DNA of 60,419 nucleotides, taken from a bacterium (GTDB taxonomy: Bacteria > Actinomycetota > Acidimicrobiia > Spongiisociales > JAENVV01). The position numbers and the translations under genes are program-made. Below, one piece after another: positions 9,223 through 17,471 of this stretch. How positions within the stretch are numbered: position 1 is the first letter of the stretch; the number at the start of each line of letters is the position of its first letter. Location: positions 1-60,419 of the forward strand of contig JAHEDI010000013.1 in assembly GCA_024641305.1 (NCBI GenBank), given 5' to 3'. Below the pieces are notes generated by a model, which searched no databases, was not told the origin of the DNA, and saw only the letters and a program-made list of their open reading frames with translations.

Positions 9223-10745
9223 TGGATTTTCCGATGCTCAGCCTGCTCATTCTGGTGCCGGTCATCGCTGCCGCAGCCGTGATGTTGCTGCCGAAGGAAC
9301 GCACCGAACTTCACCTTCCGGTGGCATTGGTCCTCTCGCTATTGCCGGTTGGCCTTGGCGGGGTGCTCTTCGCCCGCTTCGAGTCGGTGGTCGGTTTTCA
9401 GTTCGTCGAACAAGCCCCCCTGATTGAGCGGTGGGGTATTTCCTGGCACGTTGGGATCGATGGCGTTGCTCTGCCACTTATCCTCCTGACGACGATCCTC
9501 ATTCCGATTTCGATTGCGGCGTCGACTTCGATCGCCAAGAACGCTCAGCTGTTTCTTGCCATGGTCTTGATGCTCGAAGCCGGACTGATCGGAGTCTTCT
9601 CGGCGCTTGACTTGATCGTCTTCTTTGTCTTCTTCGAAGCGATCCTGATTCCGATGTATTTCATAATCGGGATCTGGGGCTCAGAGAATCGCATCTACGC
9701 GGCTATCAAGTTTTTTCTCTATACGGCGTTTGGTTCGGCTCTGATGCTCGTCGGAATCATTGCCCTGAGCGTCATGCAACAGAACAAGACCGGCGTCTCG
9801 TCGTTCGATTACACCGTCTTGCTCGGCCTAGAAATTTCTCCTGCCGCCCAGGCCTGGCTCTTCGCAGTATTCGGGATTGCGTTCGCCATCAAGGTCCCCA
9901 TGTTTCCATTCCATACCTGGCTGCCCGACGCCCATGTCCAGGCGCCGACCGCTGGTTCGGTCCTGCTCGCCGGAGTCATGCTGAAGCTGGGAACCTACGG
10001 GTTCTTGAGGTTCAACCTTCCGCTGTTCCCCGATGCGGCCGTCCGGTTCGCCCCGGTAGTCGCCACGCTGGCGGTTATCGGAATCGTGTACGGAGCGGCT
10101 GTGGCCATCGTGCAGACCGATCTCAAGAAACTGGTTGCCTACTCGTCGGTAAGCCACCTTGGATTCATCATGCTCGGTATCGTGGCCTTCACCCAGAACG
10201 GGCTTGACGGCGGTGTGATCCAGATGGTCAATCACGGGCTGACGACCGGTGCGCTGTTCCTCCTCGTCGGGATGCTCTACGAACGTCGCCATACCAAGCT
10301 CATCGCCGATTTCGGCGGGCTGCAAAAGGCGATGCCGATATTTGCCGGCGTGTTCTTGTTTTCTACATTTGCCTCAATTGGACTGCCTGGCCTAAACGGA
10401 TTTGTAGGAGAGTTCCTGGTCTTGATCGGTTCCTACGCCACGCTGCCAGGATTCGCGATCGTGGCGACTGCCGGAGTGGTTCTGGCCGCGGTGTATCTCC
10501 TGTGGGCCTATGAACGGGTCTTCACCGGAGTGGCTGACAAACCAGAAAACCAGGACGTTCCAGACCTGAATCTTCGCGAGACCCTCATCTTCGTCCCGAT
10601 TATCGCTCTCATTCTGCTGCTTGGGCTGTATCCGAAGGTTTTACTCAACCGCATTGAACCGTCGACGGCGGGGATCATCGACCGAATTGAAGCGACCACC
10701 GACTACGTTGAACCGACTTTTGTCATAGGAGAACCCAGTGAGTGA
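9222..10745 (+). CDS. nuoM: NADH-quinone oxidoreductase subunit M (NuoM), copy 1
   Basis: Middle antiporter-like pumping subunit of 507 residues and about 14 membrane helices. The key glutamate is in FFVFFEAILIPMYFIIGIWG and the key lysine in AIKVPMFPFHTWLPDAHV, followed by QAPTAGSVLLAGVMLKLG. The downstream motif DLKKLVAYSSVSHLGFI is also present. The last eight bases overlap the start of nuoN (GTGAGTGA), so the two are coupled. The hydrophilic C-terminal tail (about 480-507) is short. Confidence 0.95.
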   Translation: MDFPMLSLLILVPVIAAAAVMLLPKERTELHLPVALVLSLLPVGLGGVLFARFESVVGFQFVEQAPLIERWGISWHVGIDGVALPLILLTTILIPISIAASTSIAKNAQLFLAMVLMLEAGLIGVFSALDLIVFFVFFEAILIPMYFIIGIWGSENRIYAAIKFFLYTAFGSALMLVGIIALSVMQQNKTGVSSFDYTVLLGLEISPAAQAWLFAVFGIAFAIKVPMFPFHTWLPDAHVQAPTAGSVLLAGVMLKLGTYGFLRFNLPLFPDAAVRFAPVVATLAVIGIVYGAAVAIVQTDLKKLVAYSSVSHLGFIMLGIVAFTQNGLDGGVIQMVNHGLTTGALFLLVGMLYERRHTKLIADFGGLQKAMPIFAGVFLFSTFASIGLPGLNGFVGEFLVLIGSYATLPGFAIVATAGVVLAAVYLLWAYERVFTGVADKPENQDVPDLNLRETLIFVPIIALILLLGLYPKVLLNRIEPSTAGIIDRIEATTDYVEPTFVIGEPSE

Positions 10746-12198
10746 TCTGATCTGGTCAGCCATCGCTCCCGAACTGGTGCTGGTCATCCTCTCTGGCCTC
10801 ATTCTGGTTGTCAGCGTTTGGAAAAAGCCGCCCCTCAAATCGATGGCAGTGCTGGTCGGCGCCGGACTAGTCGCCACCTGGGCAGCCTGGGGATTGCAAC
10901 TTTCGCGCTTGCAGGACATCGTCGATGCCGGGTCGTTCGGAGCTCTGGCCTTCAACGATATGGTGATCACCGACGGCACGGCGGTCATCGCCCGCCTCAT
11001 CTTGATGGTGATACTCACTTTGGCAGTCGCGCTGGCTTGGCCGATGCTCGACGAAATCGGTCAGCGATCCGCCGAAGCACTCGTCCTTATGTTTTTGGCT
11101 ACGGCCGGATTCATGTTGCTGGCGGCCGCAACCAACCTCGTCATGGCGTTTATCGGGCTCGAAGTTGGCTCGATCAGTCTGTACGTCCTGGCGGCCGTGG
11201 CCCGCAAGTCCCGGTTGGCCGATGAAGCCGCAATGAAATACTTCCTGTTGGGATCGTTCGCGTCGGCGGTCTTCATCTATGGCGTAGCGCTGCTGTATGC
11301 CGGGTCCGGTTCGGTCAGCATTGACGCATTGCGGTCATTCAGCGGTCGGGTGATCGTGAGTCCAGGCGTGCTCTATGTCTCGATGGCGATGCTGGTCGTC
11401 GGGGTTCTTTTCAAGGTAACTGCCGCCCCGTTTCATGCCTGGGCGCCTGACGTGTACCAAGGCTCCGCCGCCGGGGTGGTCGGATTCATGGCAGCGGCCG
11501 CCAAAGTTGGTGGATTCGTCGCACTGGTGCGGATCGTTGGTATCACCTATGTTCGATTCGCCGACGACTGGCGACCTGCGTTGGCCGCCATCGCGGCGCT
11601 GTCGATCGTTCTCGGAACCCTGTTGGCCCTGAGCCAGACCGATTTTCGGAGAATGCTGGCCTACTCCGGAATTGCTCATGCCGGTTTCATCCTCGTAGGC
11701 GTCGCCGCCGGCCGGTCGGCGAACGAAGCAATCTTGTTCTACCTGGCCGTCTACACCGTTCAACTGGTGACCGCTTTCGGGATCGCCGCCATCGTGTCGG
11801 GACCAACGTCGTCCGGTTCGCCATTTTCCGCGTACAAAGGCCTGGCAAGTCGTTCGCCGTTTCTGGCCGCAGGTTTGGCAACGACCATGTTGGGCATGTC
11901 CGGAATGCCGATAACGTCTGGATTCATTGGCAAGCTCGGTGTGTTCCGGGCGGCGTGGGAAAAGGGTCTTGAGTGGTTGGTAGTGGTAGCGCTGGTCGCT
12001 TCGGTGGCAGCCTTCTTCTTCTATCTCAGGGTCATCGTTGACATGTACATGCGCGACCCCGATGAGGAGACCGCGGATGTAGCTGCTGAGCCTCAGGTGG
12101 CTGGCCGGGTTGCGATTGCGGTGGCCGTGGTTGTGACCGTCCTGTTCGGCCTTTATCCCTCACCACTGCTAGACCTAATCAGGAATGTGGTTTCCTAA
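10738..12198 (+). CDS. nuoN: NADH-quinone oxidoreductase subunit N (NuoN), copy 1
   Basis: Proximal antiporter-like subunit of 486 residues. The GTG start at 10738 lies inside the end of nuoM and is followed at once by hydrophobic sequence (SDLIWSAIAPELVLVIL), a typical NuoN N-terminus. The helix 5 glutamate is in FIGLEVGSISLYVLA and the central lysine in KVTAAPFHAWAPDVYQG. It differs from copy 2 just after that motif (SAAGVVGFMAAAAKVG against APTPVTAYMSVSSKAAG). The end overlaps the next gene by 14 bases. Confidence 0.94.
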   Translation: MSDLIWSAIAPELVLVILSGLILVVSVWKKPPLKSMAVLVGAGLVATWAAWGLQLSRLQDIVDAGSFGALAFNDMVITDGTAVIARLILMVILTLAVALAWPMLDEIGQRSAEALVLMFLATAGFMLLAAATNLVMAFIGLEVGSISLYVLAAVARKSRLADEAAMKYFLLGSFASAVFIYGVALLYAGSGSVSIDALRSFSGRVIVSPGVLYVSMAMLVVGVLFKVTAAPFHAWAPDVYQGSAAGVVGFMAAAAKVGGFVALVRIVGITYVRFADDWRPALAAIAALSIVLGTLLALSQTDFRRMLAYSGIAHAGFILVGVAAGRSANEAILFYLAVYTVQLVTAFGIAAIVSGPTSSGSPFSAYKGLASRSPFLAAGLATTMLGMSGMPITSGFIGKLGVFRAAWEKGLEWLVVVALVASVAAFFFYLRVIVDMYMRDPDEETADVAAEPQVAGRVAIAVAVVVTVLFGLYPSPLLDLIRNVVS

Positions 12199-13321
12199 AG
12201 TCCTGATTCTTACAATTTTGATGGTCGGTCCGGTATTACCGCTCGCGGGTATTGGCACGGCAGCCGATTTCGTCGTCGTAGGCAGCGACGAAACCGTTCC
12301 TGATGATCTGTATGCAGCCGGGAATGTTGTCGACGTGCGTGGGGTCGTCGAAGGCGACGTGACAGCTGCCGCCTCGCAGCGCGTAGTTGTTTCGGGAACA
12401 ATCGAAGGCGACCTGATCGCCATCGCGCCGTATGTCGAAGTGTCTGGCGAGGTGACGGGGTCTGTCAGAGTGATCGCCGATCGGGTATCGATTGTCGGGA
12501 CGGTTGGTACGGACGTGGTGGTTGCCGGTCGCCGGGCGACTGTCGAAGGGACCGTCGGCGGCGACCTGCTGACAGTCGGCCAGCAAGCCCAAGTTCTCGG
12601 GTCGGTCGAGAGGAATGTGAAGGCCACGGCCATCGGAGTGATCACGATCGAGGGGGATGTCGGCGGAGATCTCGAAGTCAACGCCAATCGACTGGAAGTG
12701 TCGCCGACCGCCGCGGTGGCCGGCGATGTCCGGTACCGGGGAGACGCGGAGATCAGCCCGACCGCCGATCTGGCCAGCGCCGCCATCCAGCTCGGGAAGA
12801 CTCCGGTTCCGTTGCGCGTCAGAGCGCTGCTTCTGGCCGGCGAGATCGTTGCCGGCCTCCTCGTCTTGCTCGGTGGGTTGTCCATGTTCTGGCTGGCTCC
12901 CCACCTCACGGAGGCGGCCGCCGGGGGGAGCCGCAACTTTTTAAGGGGGGCATTGGCCGGAGCGGCGGTCCTCATTCTTCCGGCGGTGTTTGTTGGAGCG
13001 GTCATCGCCGGCATGGGAGCCGCATCACCGGACCTATACGGGGTGGCTCTTTTGGCGACCGGCCCGATTGCCGTTCTCTATCTGGCCATGCTCTTTTTCA
13101 TGGTCGTGCTCGGGTGGGTACCGTTGGCTACCGGGCTGGGCCAGGTCGTCACCAGAGCCCGAATCTCGACGGTTGGAAGCTTCATGATCGGCGTCCTGAT
13201 CCTGGTCGGGATCTCCTTCGTCCCTGTGGTGGGTTGGCCCGTGTTGATGGTGCTTTGGGTCGTCGGCGTTGGCGGTTGGGTACTCGGAGCCCGTTCCCTC
13301 CGTCACGGGTCGATTGCTTGA
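12185..13321 (+). CDS. Bactofilin-like polymer-forming membrane protein
   Basis: Protein of 378 residues. A signal or anchor helix (about 1-27) is followed by a repeating G-x-V-x-G-D beta-helix pattern (about 30-190) like that of polymer-forming bactofilin domains. About four membrane helices follow (215-235, 250-285, 290-330, 335-365). In the family the beta-helix part assembles into filaments or scaffolds; here it would sit at the membrane. The ATG at 12185 lies 14 bases inside nuoN, so translation is probably coupled to the complex I operon. Whether it has any role with complex I is unknown. The domain call rests on repeat pattern and topology. Confidence 0.7.
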   Translation: MWFPKVLILTILMVGPVLPLAGIGTAADFVVVGSDETVPDDLYAAGNVVDVRGVVEGDVTAAASQRVVVSGTIEGDLIAIAPYVEVSGEVTGSVRVIADRVSIVGTVGTDVVVAGRRATVEGTVGGDLLTVGQQAQVLGSVERNVKATAIGVITIEGDVGGDLEVNANRLEVSPTAAVAGDVRYRGDAEISPTADLASAAIQLGKTPVPLRVRALLLAGEIVAGLLVLLGGLSMFWLAPHLTEAAAGGSRNFLRGALAGAAVLILPAVFVGAVIAGMGAASPDLYGVALLATGPIAVLYLAMLFFMVVLGWVPLATGLGQVVTRARISTVGSFMIGVLILVGISFVPVVGWPVLMVLWVVGVGGWVLGARSLRHGSIA

Positions 13322-13336
13322 CCGACCGGTTACGCT

Positions 13337-14428
13337 GTGCGAAGACGCCCAATGGACCCGGCCATGACGATTGAAAACCACGAAGACCATGATGCTGGAA
13401 CAGCACCGGACCCGTCGGGTTCTGGGGTCATTGATACGTTCGGGCGTGCACTCAAAGACCTGCGGATTTCCGTAACTGACCGCTGCAACTTCCGTTGCCG
13501 GTATTGCATGCCGAAAGAGATCTTCAATCGCGACTATGAGTTCCTTGAGAGGGAACTGTTGTTGTCATTTGAGGAGATCCATCGGCTCGTCGGTGTCTTT
13601 GCCGGGTTCGGCGTGAACAAGATTCGCATCACCGGAGGGGAGCCACTGCTCCGGCGAGGTGTCGAAGATCTGATTTCGATGGTCAAGTCTGTCGAAGGGA
13701 TCAATGACGTGACCTTGACTACCAACGCTTCGCTCCTCCAACGCAAAGCATCATCGCTGGCTGCTGCAGGCCTTGATCGAATCACCGTTAGCCTCGACTC
13801 TTTGGACAATGAGGTGTTCATGGCCATGAACGACGTCGGGTTTTCGGTCGATGACGTTCTTGCCGGGATAGAAGCCGCCGGCAACGCTGGCCTGGCTCCG
13901 ATCAAAATCAATATGGTCGTCCAGAAAGGTGTCAACGATCACACGGTGGTTGATATGGCCCGACACTTCAAAGGTACCAGCCACATCGTCCGCTATATCG
14001 AGTACATGGATGTCGGTACGACGAACCATTGGTGCATGGATGACGTCGTTCCGGGTAAAGACATCGTGGCCATGATTTCGGAGGCTTTCCCGCTCGAACC
14101 GGCTGACCCCAACTACACGGGGGAAGTTGCGTCGCGTTGGAAGTACGCCGACGGTACGGGCGAGATCGGAGTCATCACCTCAGTGACCCAACCGTTCTGT
14201 GCCACGTGCACGCGGGCCCGGATTTCGGCAGAAGGTTCGATGTACACCTGCCTGTTTGCTTCGAATGGCACGGACCTGCGGTCGATGCTGAGGGCCGGGG
14301 CAACCGATGACGAACTTGCAGAGGCGGTTCGTTCAGTCTGGATTCGGCGCGACGACCGATACTCTCAGCTCAGATCTTCTCGGACCGCCGGTTTGCGAAA
14401 AGTAGAAATGAGCTACATCGGGGGCTAA
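13337..14428 (+). CDS. moaA: GTP 3',8-cyclase MoaA (molybdenum cofactor synthesis)
   Basis: Radical SAM enzyme that, with MoaC, converts GTP to cyclic pyranopterin monophosphate, the first step of molybdenum cofactor synthesis. The radical SAM cluster is C50-x3-C54-x2-C57 (TDRCNFRCRYCMP). The C-terminal substrate-binding cluster is C288-x2-C291 and C305. The C-terminus ends in GG, as MoaA requires for activation. Start uncertain: GTG at 13337 gives 363 residues, while ATG at 13352 or 13364 is also in frame; no Shine-Dalgarno sequence separates them. It precedes the Mo-enzyme region, which fits a demand for cofactor. MoaC and MoaE are not in the window. Confidence 0.93.
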   Translation: MRRRPMDPAMTIENHEDHDAGTAPDPSGSGVIDTFGRALKDLRISVTDRCNFRCRYCMPKEIFNRDYEFLERELLLSFEEIHRLVGVFAGFGVNKIRITGGEPLLRRGVEDLISMVKSVEGINDVTLTTNASLLQRKASSLAAAGLDRITVSLDSLDNEVFMAMNDVGFSVDDVLAGIEAAGNAGLAPIKINMVVQKGVNDHTVVDMARHFKGTSHIVRYIEYMDVGTTNHWCMDDVVPGKDIVAMISEAFPLEPADPNYTGEVASRWKYADGTGEIGVITSVTQPFCATCTRARISAEGSMYTCLFASNGTDLRSMLRAGATDDELAEAVRSVWIRRDDRYSQLRSSRTAGLRKVEMSYIGG

Positions 14429-14730
14429 ATCCCTAGGGGATACGCGGTCAGGCCTGCATGGCGTTCGGCGAGGATTCATCCGCATTCCCGAGTGCCGTAT
14501 CGATCGCAGCCCTGGCTCGAGTCCTCCGGCTCAGGCGTCGGATGGGCGTAGGTGCGCAACCCGGCTCAACGACCACGACCAGCTGACTGCGCAGCAAGGC
14601 TGACGCTTACGAAGGCACCGATCCGCGAGGTGCCGCTCTGTGCGGGTAGGCGAAGTGTGCGTCGTGGGCCGGGAAGCATGATCTGGGCGGGTCAAACGGA
14701 GTCGTGGTCGGGGTTCCAGTGCCGGTCGCT
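14429..14730. other. Intergenic region without a recognised gene
   Basis: This gap of 302 bases lies between the convergent moaA and the zinc-protease gene. Near the moaA stop is a short inverted repeat, ATCCCTAGGGGAT. Further on, GGCACC at 14614 pairs with GGTGCC about nine bases later. Neither has a T-run typical of an intrinsic terminator. Open frames here have arginine- and proline-rich translations typical of shadow frames. I see no tRNA or other RNA gene. Confidence 0.5.
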
Positions 14731-16125
14731 TCAAAAGATCGCTTCGACGACGACGATAGTGAAGCCGGTGGCGACAAGGACCAGGAGCGGTCCCAGGAAC
14801 GCGCCGCGCAAGTGGTTGGCCCTCCGACGAATCGCCCACATCAGGATGCCGGCCGAGGTGACCACATAGGCCGCGGTGGTCAGGTAGCCGGGTGCTCTCC
14901 GTGCGTATGGCGGCAGGTCGGAGACAGCGATCCTGACCAGGAGGAGAACAGCGAACCCAACCGAAATGACCGCAACCGCCCAGATCTCAACCAGGAATCC
15001 CCTCCGGGTCGGGCGACCGTCGGCCGCCGCGCCGCTTACCCCTGTGGGGGCGGCAACGGCCGGCCACTGCCGCAAGCCCCAGACCAATGAGCCGCCCATG
15101 AGGCCGGCGACTAGCAGCGACCCCAGCCCTAGTCCCATGGCCTCGATGGGGAACTTGCTCTGGGGGAGGTACGCGTCCATCCGGGCGAAGAACTGCGCCT
15201 CGTAGTCAGATTCGCTGATGCCGATGTGGGACTCGAAGGCCTCGGCGAACGAGGCATCGTTGCCCATGTCGAGCATTACAGCTGCGAGGTCTTTCGGCGA
15301 TCTGTCCGGGCCGTCGGTGTCGAGGAGGTACTCGACGGCGAGGTGAGCCATCGGGTAGTAGTAGTTGGGATAGGACCGCAGGACGTACTCTGAAGGTGGA
15401 AGGTCGACCTTCCAGGCGATCGGGTTGATCCGCCCGTACTCGGCGATCAGTTCGTTCATCTCATCGAGGGTCCGGGGTGCACCACCCGTTGACCCTCCCG
15501 ACAACGCTTCGGCTGTGCCCTCACTGAACCACACCGGCATGCGGCGCGGGTCACCAACCGCAACATCTCCCACGTACCGGCCCTTCAACAGCGCCTCCAC
15601 CACGTGGACCAGTTCATGCTTCAAGGTCACGCGGACCTTTCTGACATCGGTGGAATCCTGCCCTGTTTCAGAGTCGAACGACCAGATAATCACGCCGGCG
15701 TAGTACGCCCTCGCCCCCCCACCCTCCAGGACGTGGTACCGGTTGGCGTACAGGTCGATCTTGTCCTGATCAGCGGGAAAACGAAACATCTTCTCCGGGT
15801 CGACGCCCATCTCATCGACCACCTCAACCAGGACCTCCTCCGCCAGGTCGGCGAGCTGCTGCCGGGCCTCAACACTGGCGCCATCGCTGTACACGACGAA
15901 GTGCTTGCCCTTTAACGGCCTGCCGTCGTGGGGCCACGGCTCGCGCGCATACCAGGAGCCACTGCTCACCATCTGAGCCGGGTTGGGCCGTTCCATATGC
16001 GAAGACGAGTCGGCACAACCCGAGGCGACACCCACGAGCAACACCCCGCTGAGCAATATCGCCGTCAAACTCGGATAAACCCGTTTTGCCATCAACGCCG
16101 ACGGATCGCGAGTTCGATCGTGCAT
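14731..16125 (-). CDS. Membrane-anchored zinc metallopeptidase (HExxH lipoprotein)
   Basis: Protein of 464 residues. The start is the ATG at 16125, preceded at good spacing by GGGAGG; the open frame runs further upstream but has no such site. A lipoprotein signal ends in VASGC (C37). The zinc site is H170-E171-L-V-H174, and the third ligand is probably E202 in WFSEGTAE, the gluzincin arrangement. Three membrane helices follow near the C-terminus (about 335-360, 385-410, 420-460). The catalytic part therefore probably faces outward, anchored at both ends. The family is not identified more precisely and no substrate is suggested. It is divergent from the cNMP-binding remnant at 16233. Confidence 0.7.
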   Translation of the reverse strand: MHDRTRDPSALMAKRVYPSLTAILLSGVLLVGVASGCADSSSHMERPNPAQMVSSGSWYAREPWPHDGRPLKGKHFVVYSDGASVEARQQLADLAEEVLVEVVDEMGVDPEKMFRFPADQDKIDLYANRYHVLEGGGARAYYAGVIIWSFDSETGQDSTDVRKVRVTLKHELVHVVEALLKGRYVGDVAVGDPRRMPVWFSEGTAEALSGGSTGGAPRTLDEMNELIAEYGRINPIAWKVDLPPSEYVLRSYPNYYYPMAHLAVEYLLDTDGPDRSPKDLAAVMLDMGNDASFAEAFESHIGISESDYEAQFFARMDAYLPQSKFPIEAMGLGLGSLLVAGLMGGSLVWGLRQWPAVAAPTGVSGAAADGRPTRRGFLVEIWAVAVISVGFAVLLLVRIAVSDLPPYARRAPGYLTTAAYVVTSAGILMWAIRRRANHLRGAFLGPLLVLVATGFTIVVVEAIF

Positions 16126-16232
16126 TTCGGTCCTCCCACGCCCCACGGCGCTCGGGCGCCAACGGAGATTTCCTTCGCGAAAACGATACCAATCTGCGCC
16201 ACTCGCCGAGGCCCTAAACCCGAGCAGATTCT

Positions 16233-16803
16233 TTGAGATCAGCGAGGACGATTCGTCACTTAGCCGGGGCGAAACCCGCTCGTTCTCTCGCCGAAGGCGT
16301 TCGATGGGTCGAAGAGCAATTGCTCGACGACCACAGTCAAACGGATCCCTCTGGTTGGCTTCTTGCGTACCCAGCTCCCTGCCGGAGGGGACGGGATCAG
16401 CAGTTTTTTCGTTCGGGAGGACGTCCGAGCCGGGGATCTGTTGATCGCAGAAGGTCGGCCTCCGACCGGGGTCATCTATCTGGAGGACGGAGCTTTCGCG
16501 GTGACCATCCGACGCCTCGACGGTGGCGGCGGCCATCGGATCCGGATCCTGGAGCCGGGCTCCATCGTTGGTGAAATCGGTTGGTATGACGGTTCGCCCG
16601 CAACGGCCAATGTTGAGGCAATGTCTCCGGGTGTTGTGTGGCGCTTATTGGCTGAGGGATTTGGGCGATTGGAGGCTGAGGAGCCTGGCGCAGCGGCGGC
16701 TTTTCATAAGATGACCGCCCGCCTGTTGGCTGGGCGGGTTCGAGATGTCGATCGGTCGATCCGGGCTTTATTGGGCGGCGGATCGGAGCACCGGACCGAC
16801 TAG
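16233..16803 (+). pseudogene. Frameshifted SulP-type C-terminal remnant with cyclic-nucleotide-binding domain
   Basis: From 16258 to about 16353, frame 3 encodes ARSLAEGVRWVEEQLLDD, like the helix at the end of the STAS domain in SulP transporters that carry a cNMP domain. The sequence then continues in frame 1 (from about 16354: VGFLRTQLPAGGDGIS) into a complete cNMP-binding fold with GEIGWYDGSPATANVEA, ending at 16803. The join needs a frameshift of one base near 16353, and no membrane part remains. An intact 146-residue cNMP-binding protein starting at 16363 is the alternative, but its N-terminus would be truncated and it has no Shine-Dalgarno sequence. The stop interlocks with that of mobA. 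Confidence 0.5.
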
Positions 16804-17363
16804 CCGGGGGGTCCGAACAGCTCAAGTCCCTTTTTGATCGCCCCTGGTGAGTCGACCGAAAACCAGCTACGGCCATCTTCTCCATCAATGTCGGTGATCG
16901 GGTCAAACGATGCCACGTCGATGAGCGATTGAATTGATCCACCGTTGGCCAACTCCTGAGCAGCGAGTTCGGCCAGCCCGGACGGGTACACCGCGCACAG
17001 TACCTGCCTGGTCCCTCCGTGAACCGGGACCGCAGCCAAATCTGTGAAATCTCGGCGAATGGCCCGCAGCGTGCCGGGCTGCACCCACGGCTGATCGACA
17101 GCCACGAGAAGTAGGGGATCGTGTGGATAGGCGTTGGCAGCTGCGAACAACCCGCTGAGCGGCCCCCGGTGTGCCTCCCCGATATCGGCGACGGCACCAT
17201 ACGGTCCGAGGGCCTCGGACCGACCAGCGACGATGACCCTCCCGGTAACCTCGTCGAGCGCCTTGCCAACCCATTCGAACATGGGTCGACCCTCGATCTC
17301 CACAAACGCCTTGTCGGTTCCCATGCGGGTGGACGCGCCGCCGGCGAGGATGATTCCAATCAT
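16800..17363 (-). CDS. mobA: Molybdenum cofactor guanylyltransferase MobA
   Basis: Transfers GMP from GTP to molybdopterin to make the guanine dinucleotide cofactor used by DMSO-reductase-family enzymes. The start chosen is the ATG at 17363, which places the nucleotide-binding signature LAGGASTRMGTDKA at residues 6-19. The longer frame adds 15 residues not seen in the family. The protein has 187 residues. The metal-site segment LLLVAVDQPW (about 85-95) is present. The cofactor it makes is what the large Mo enzyme at 25453 needs. Its TAG shares bases with the stop of the convergent cNMP-binding remnant. Confidence 0.9.
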   Translation of the reverse strand: MIGIILAGGASTRMGTDKAFVEIEGRPMFEWVGKALDEVTGRVIVAGRSEALGPYGAVADIGEAHRGPLSGLFAAANAYPHDPLLLVAVDQPWVQPGTLRAIRRDFTDLAAVPVHGGTRQVLCAVYPSGLAELAAQELANGGSIQSLIDVASFDPITDIDGEDGRSWFSVDSPGAIKKGLELFGPPG

Positions 17364-17471
17364 GGCCACATACTGGCACACCGGCCAGATCGCCGAACCC
17401 GGTGGCACCGACGTTCCTGGCAGTTACCCGCTCCAGGTGCCTCGGTCTCGCCAGCCGTTTCTCGCCGTCCG

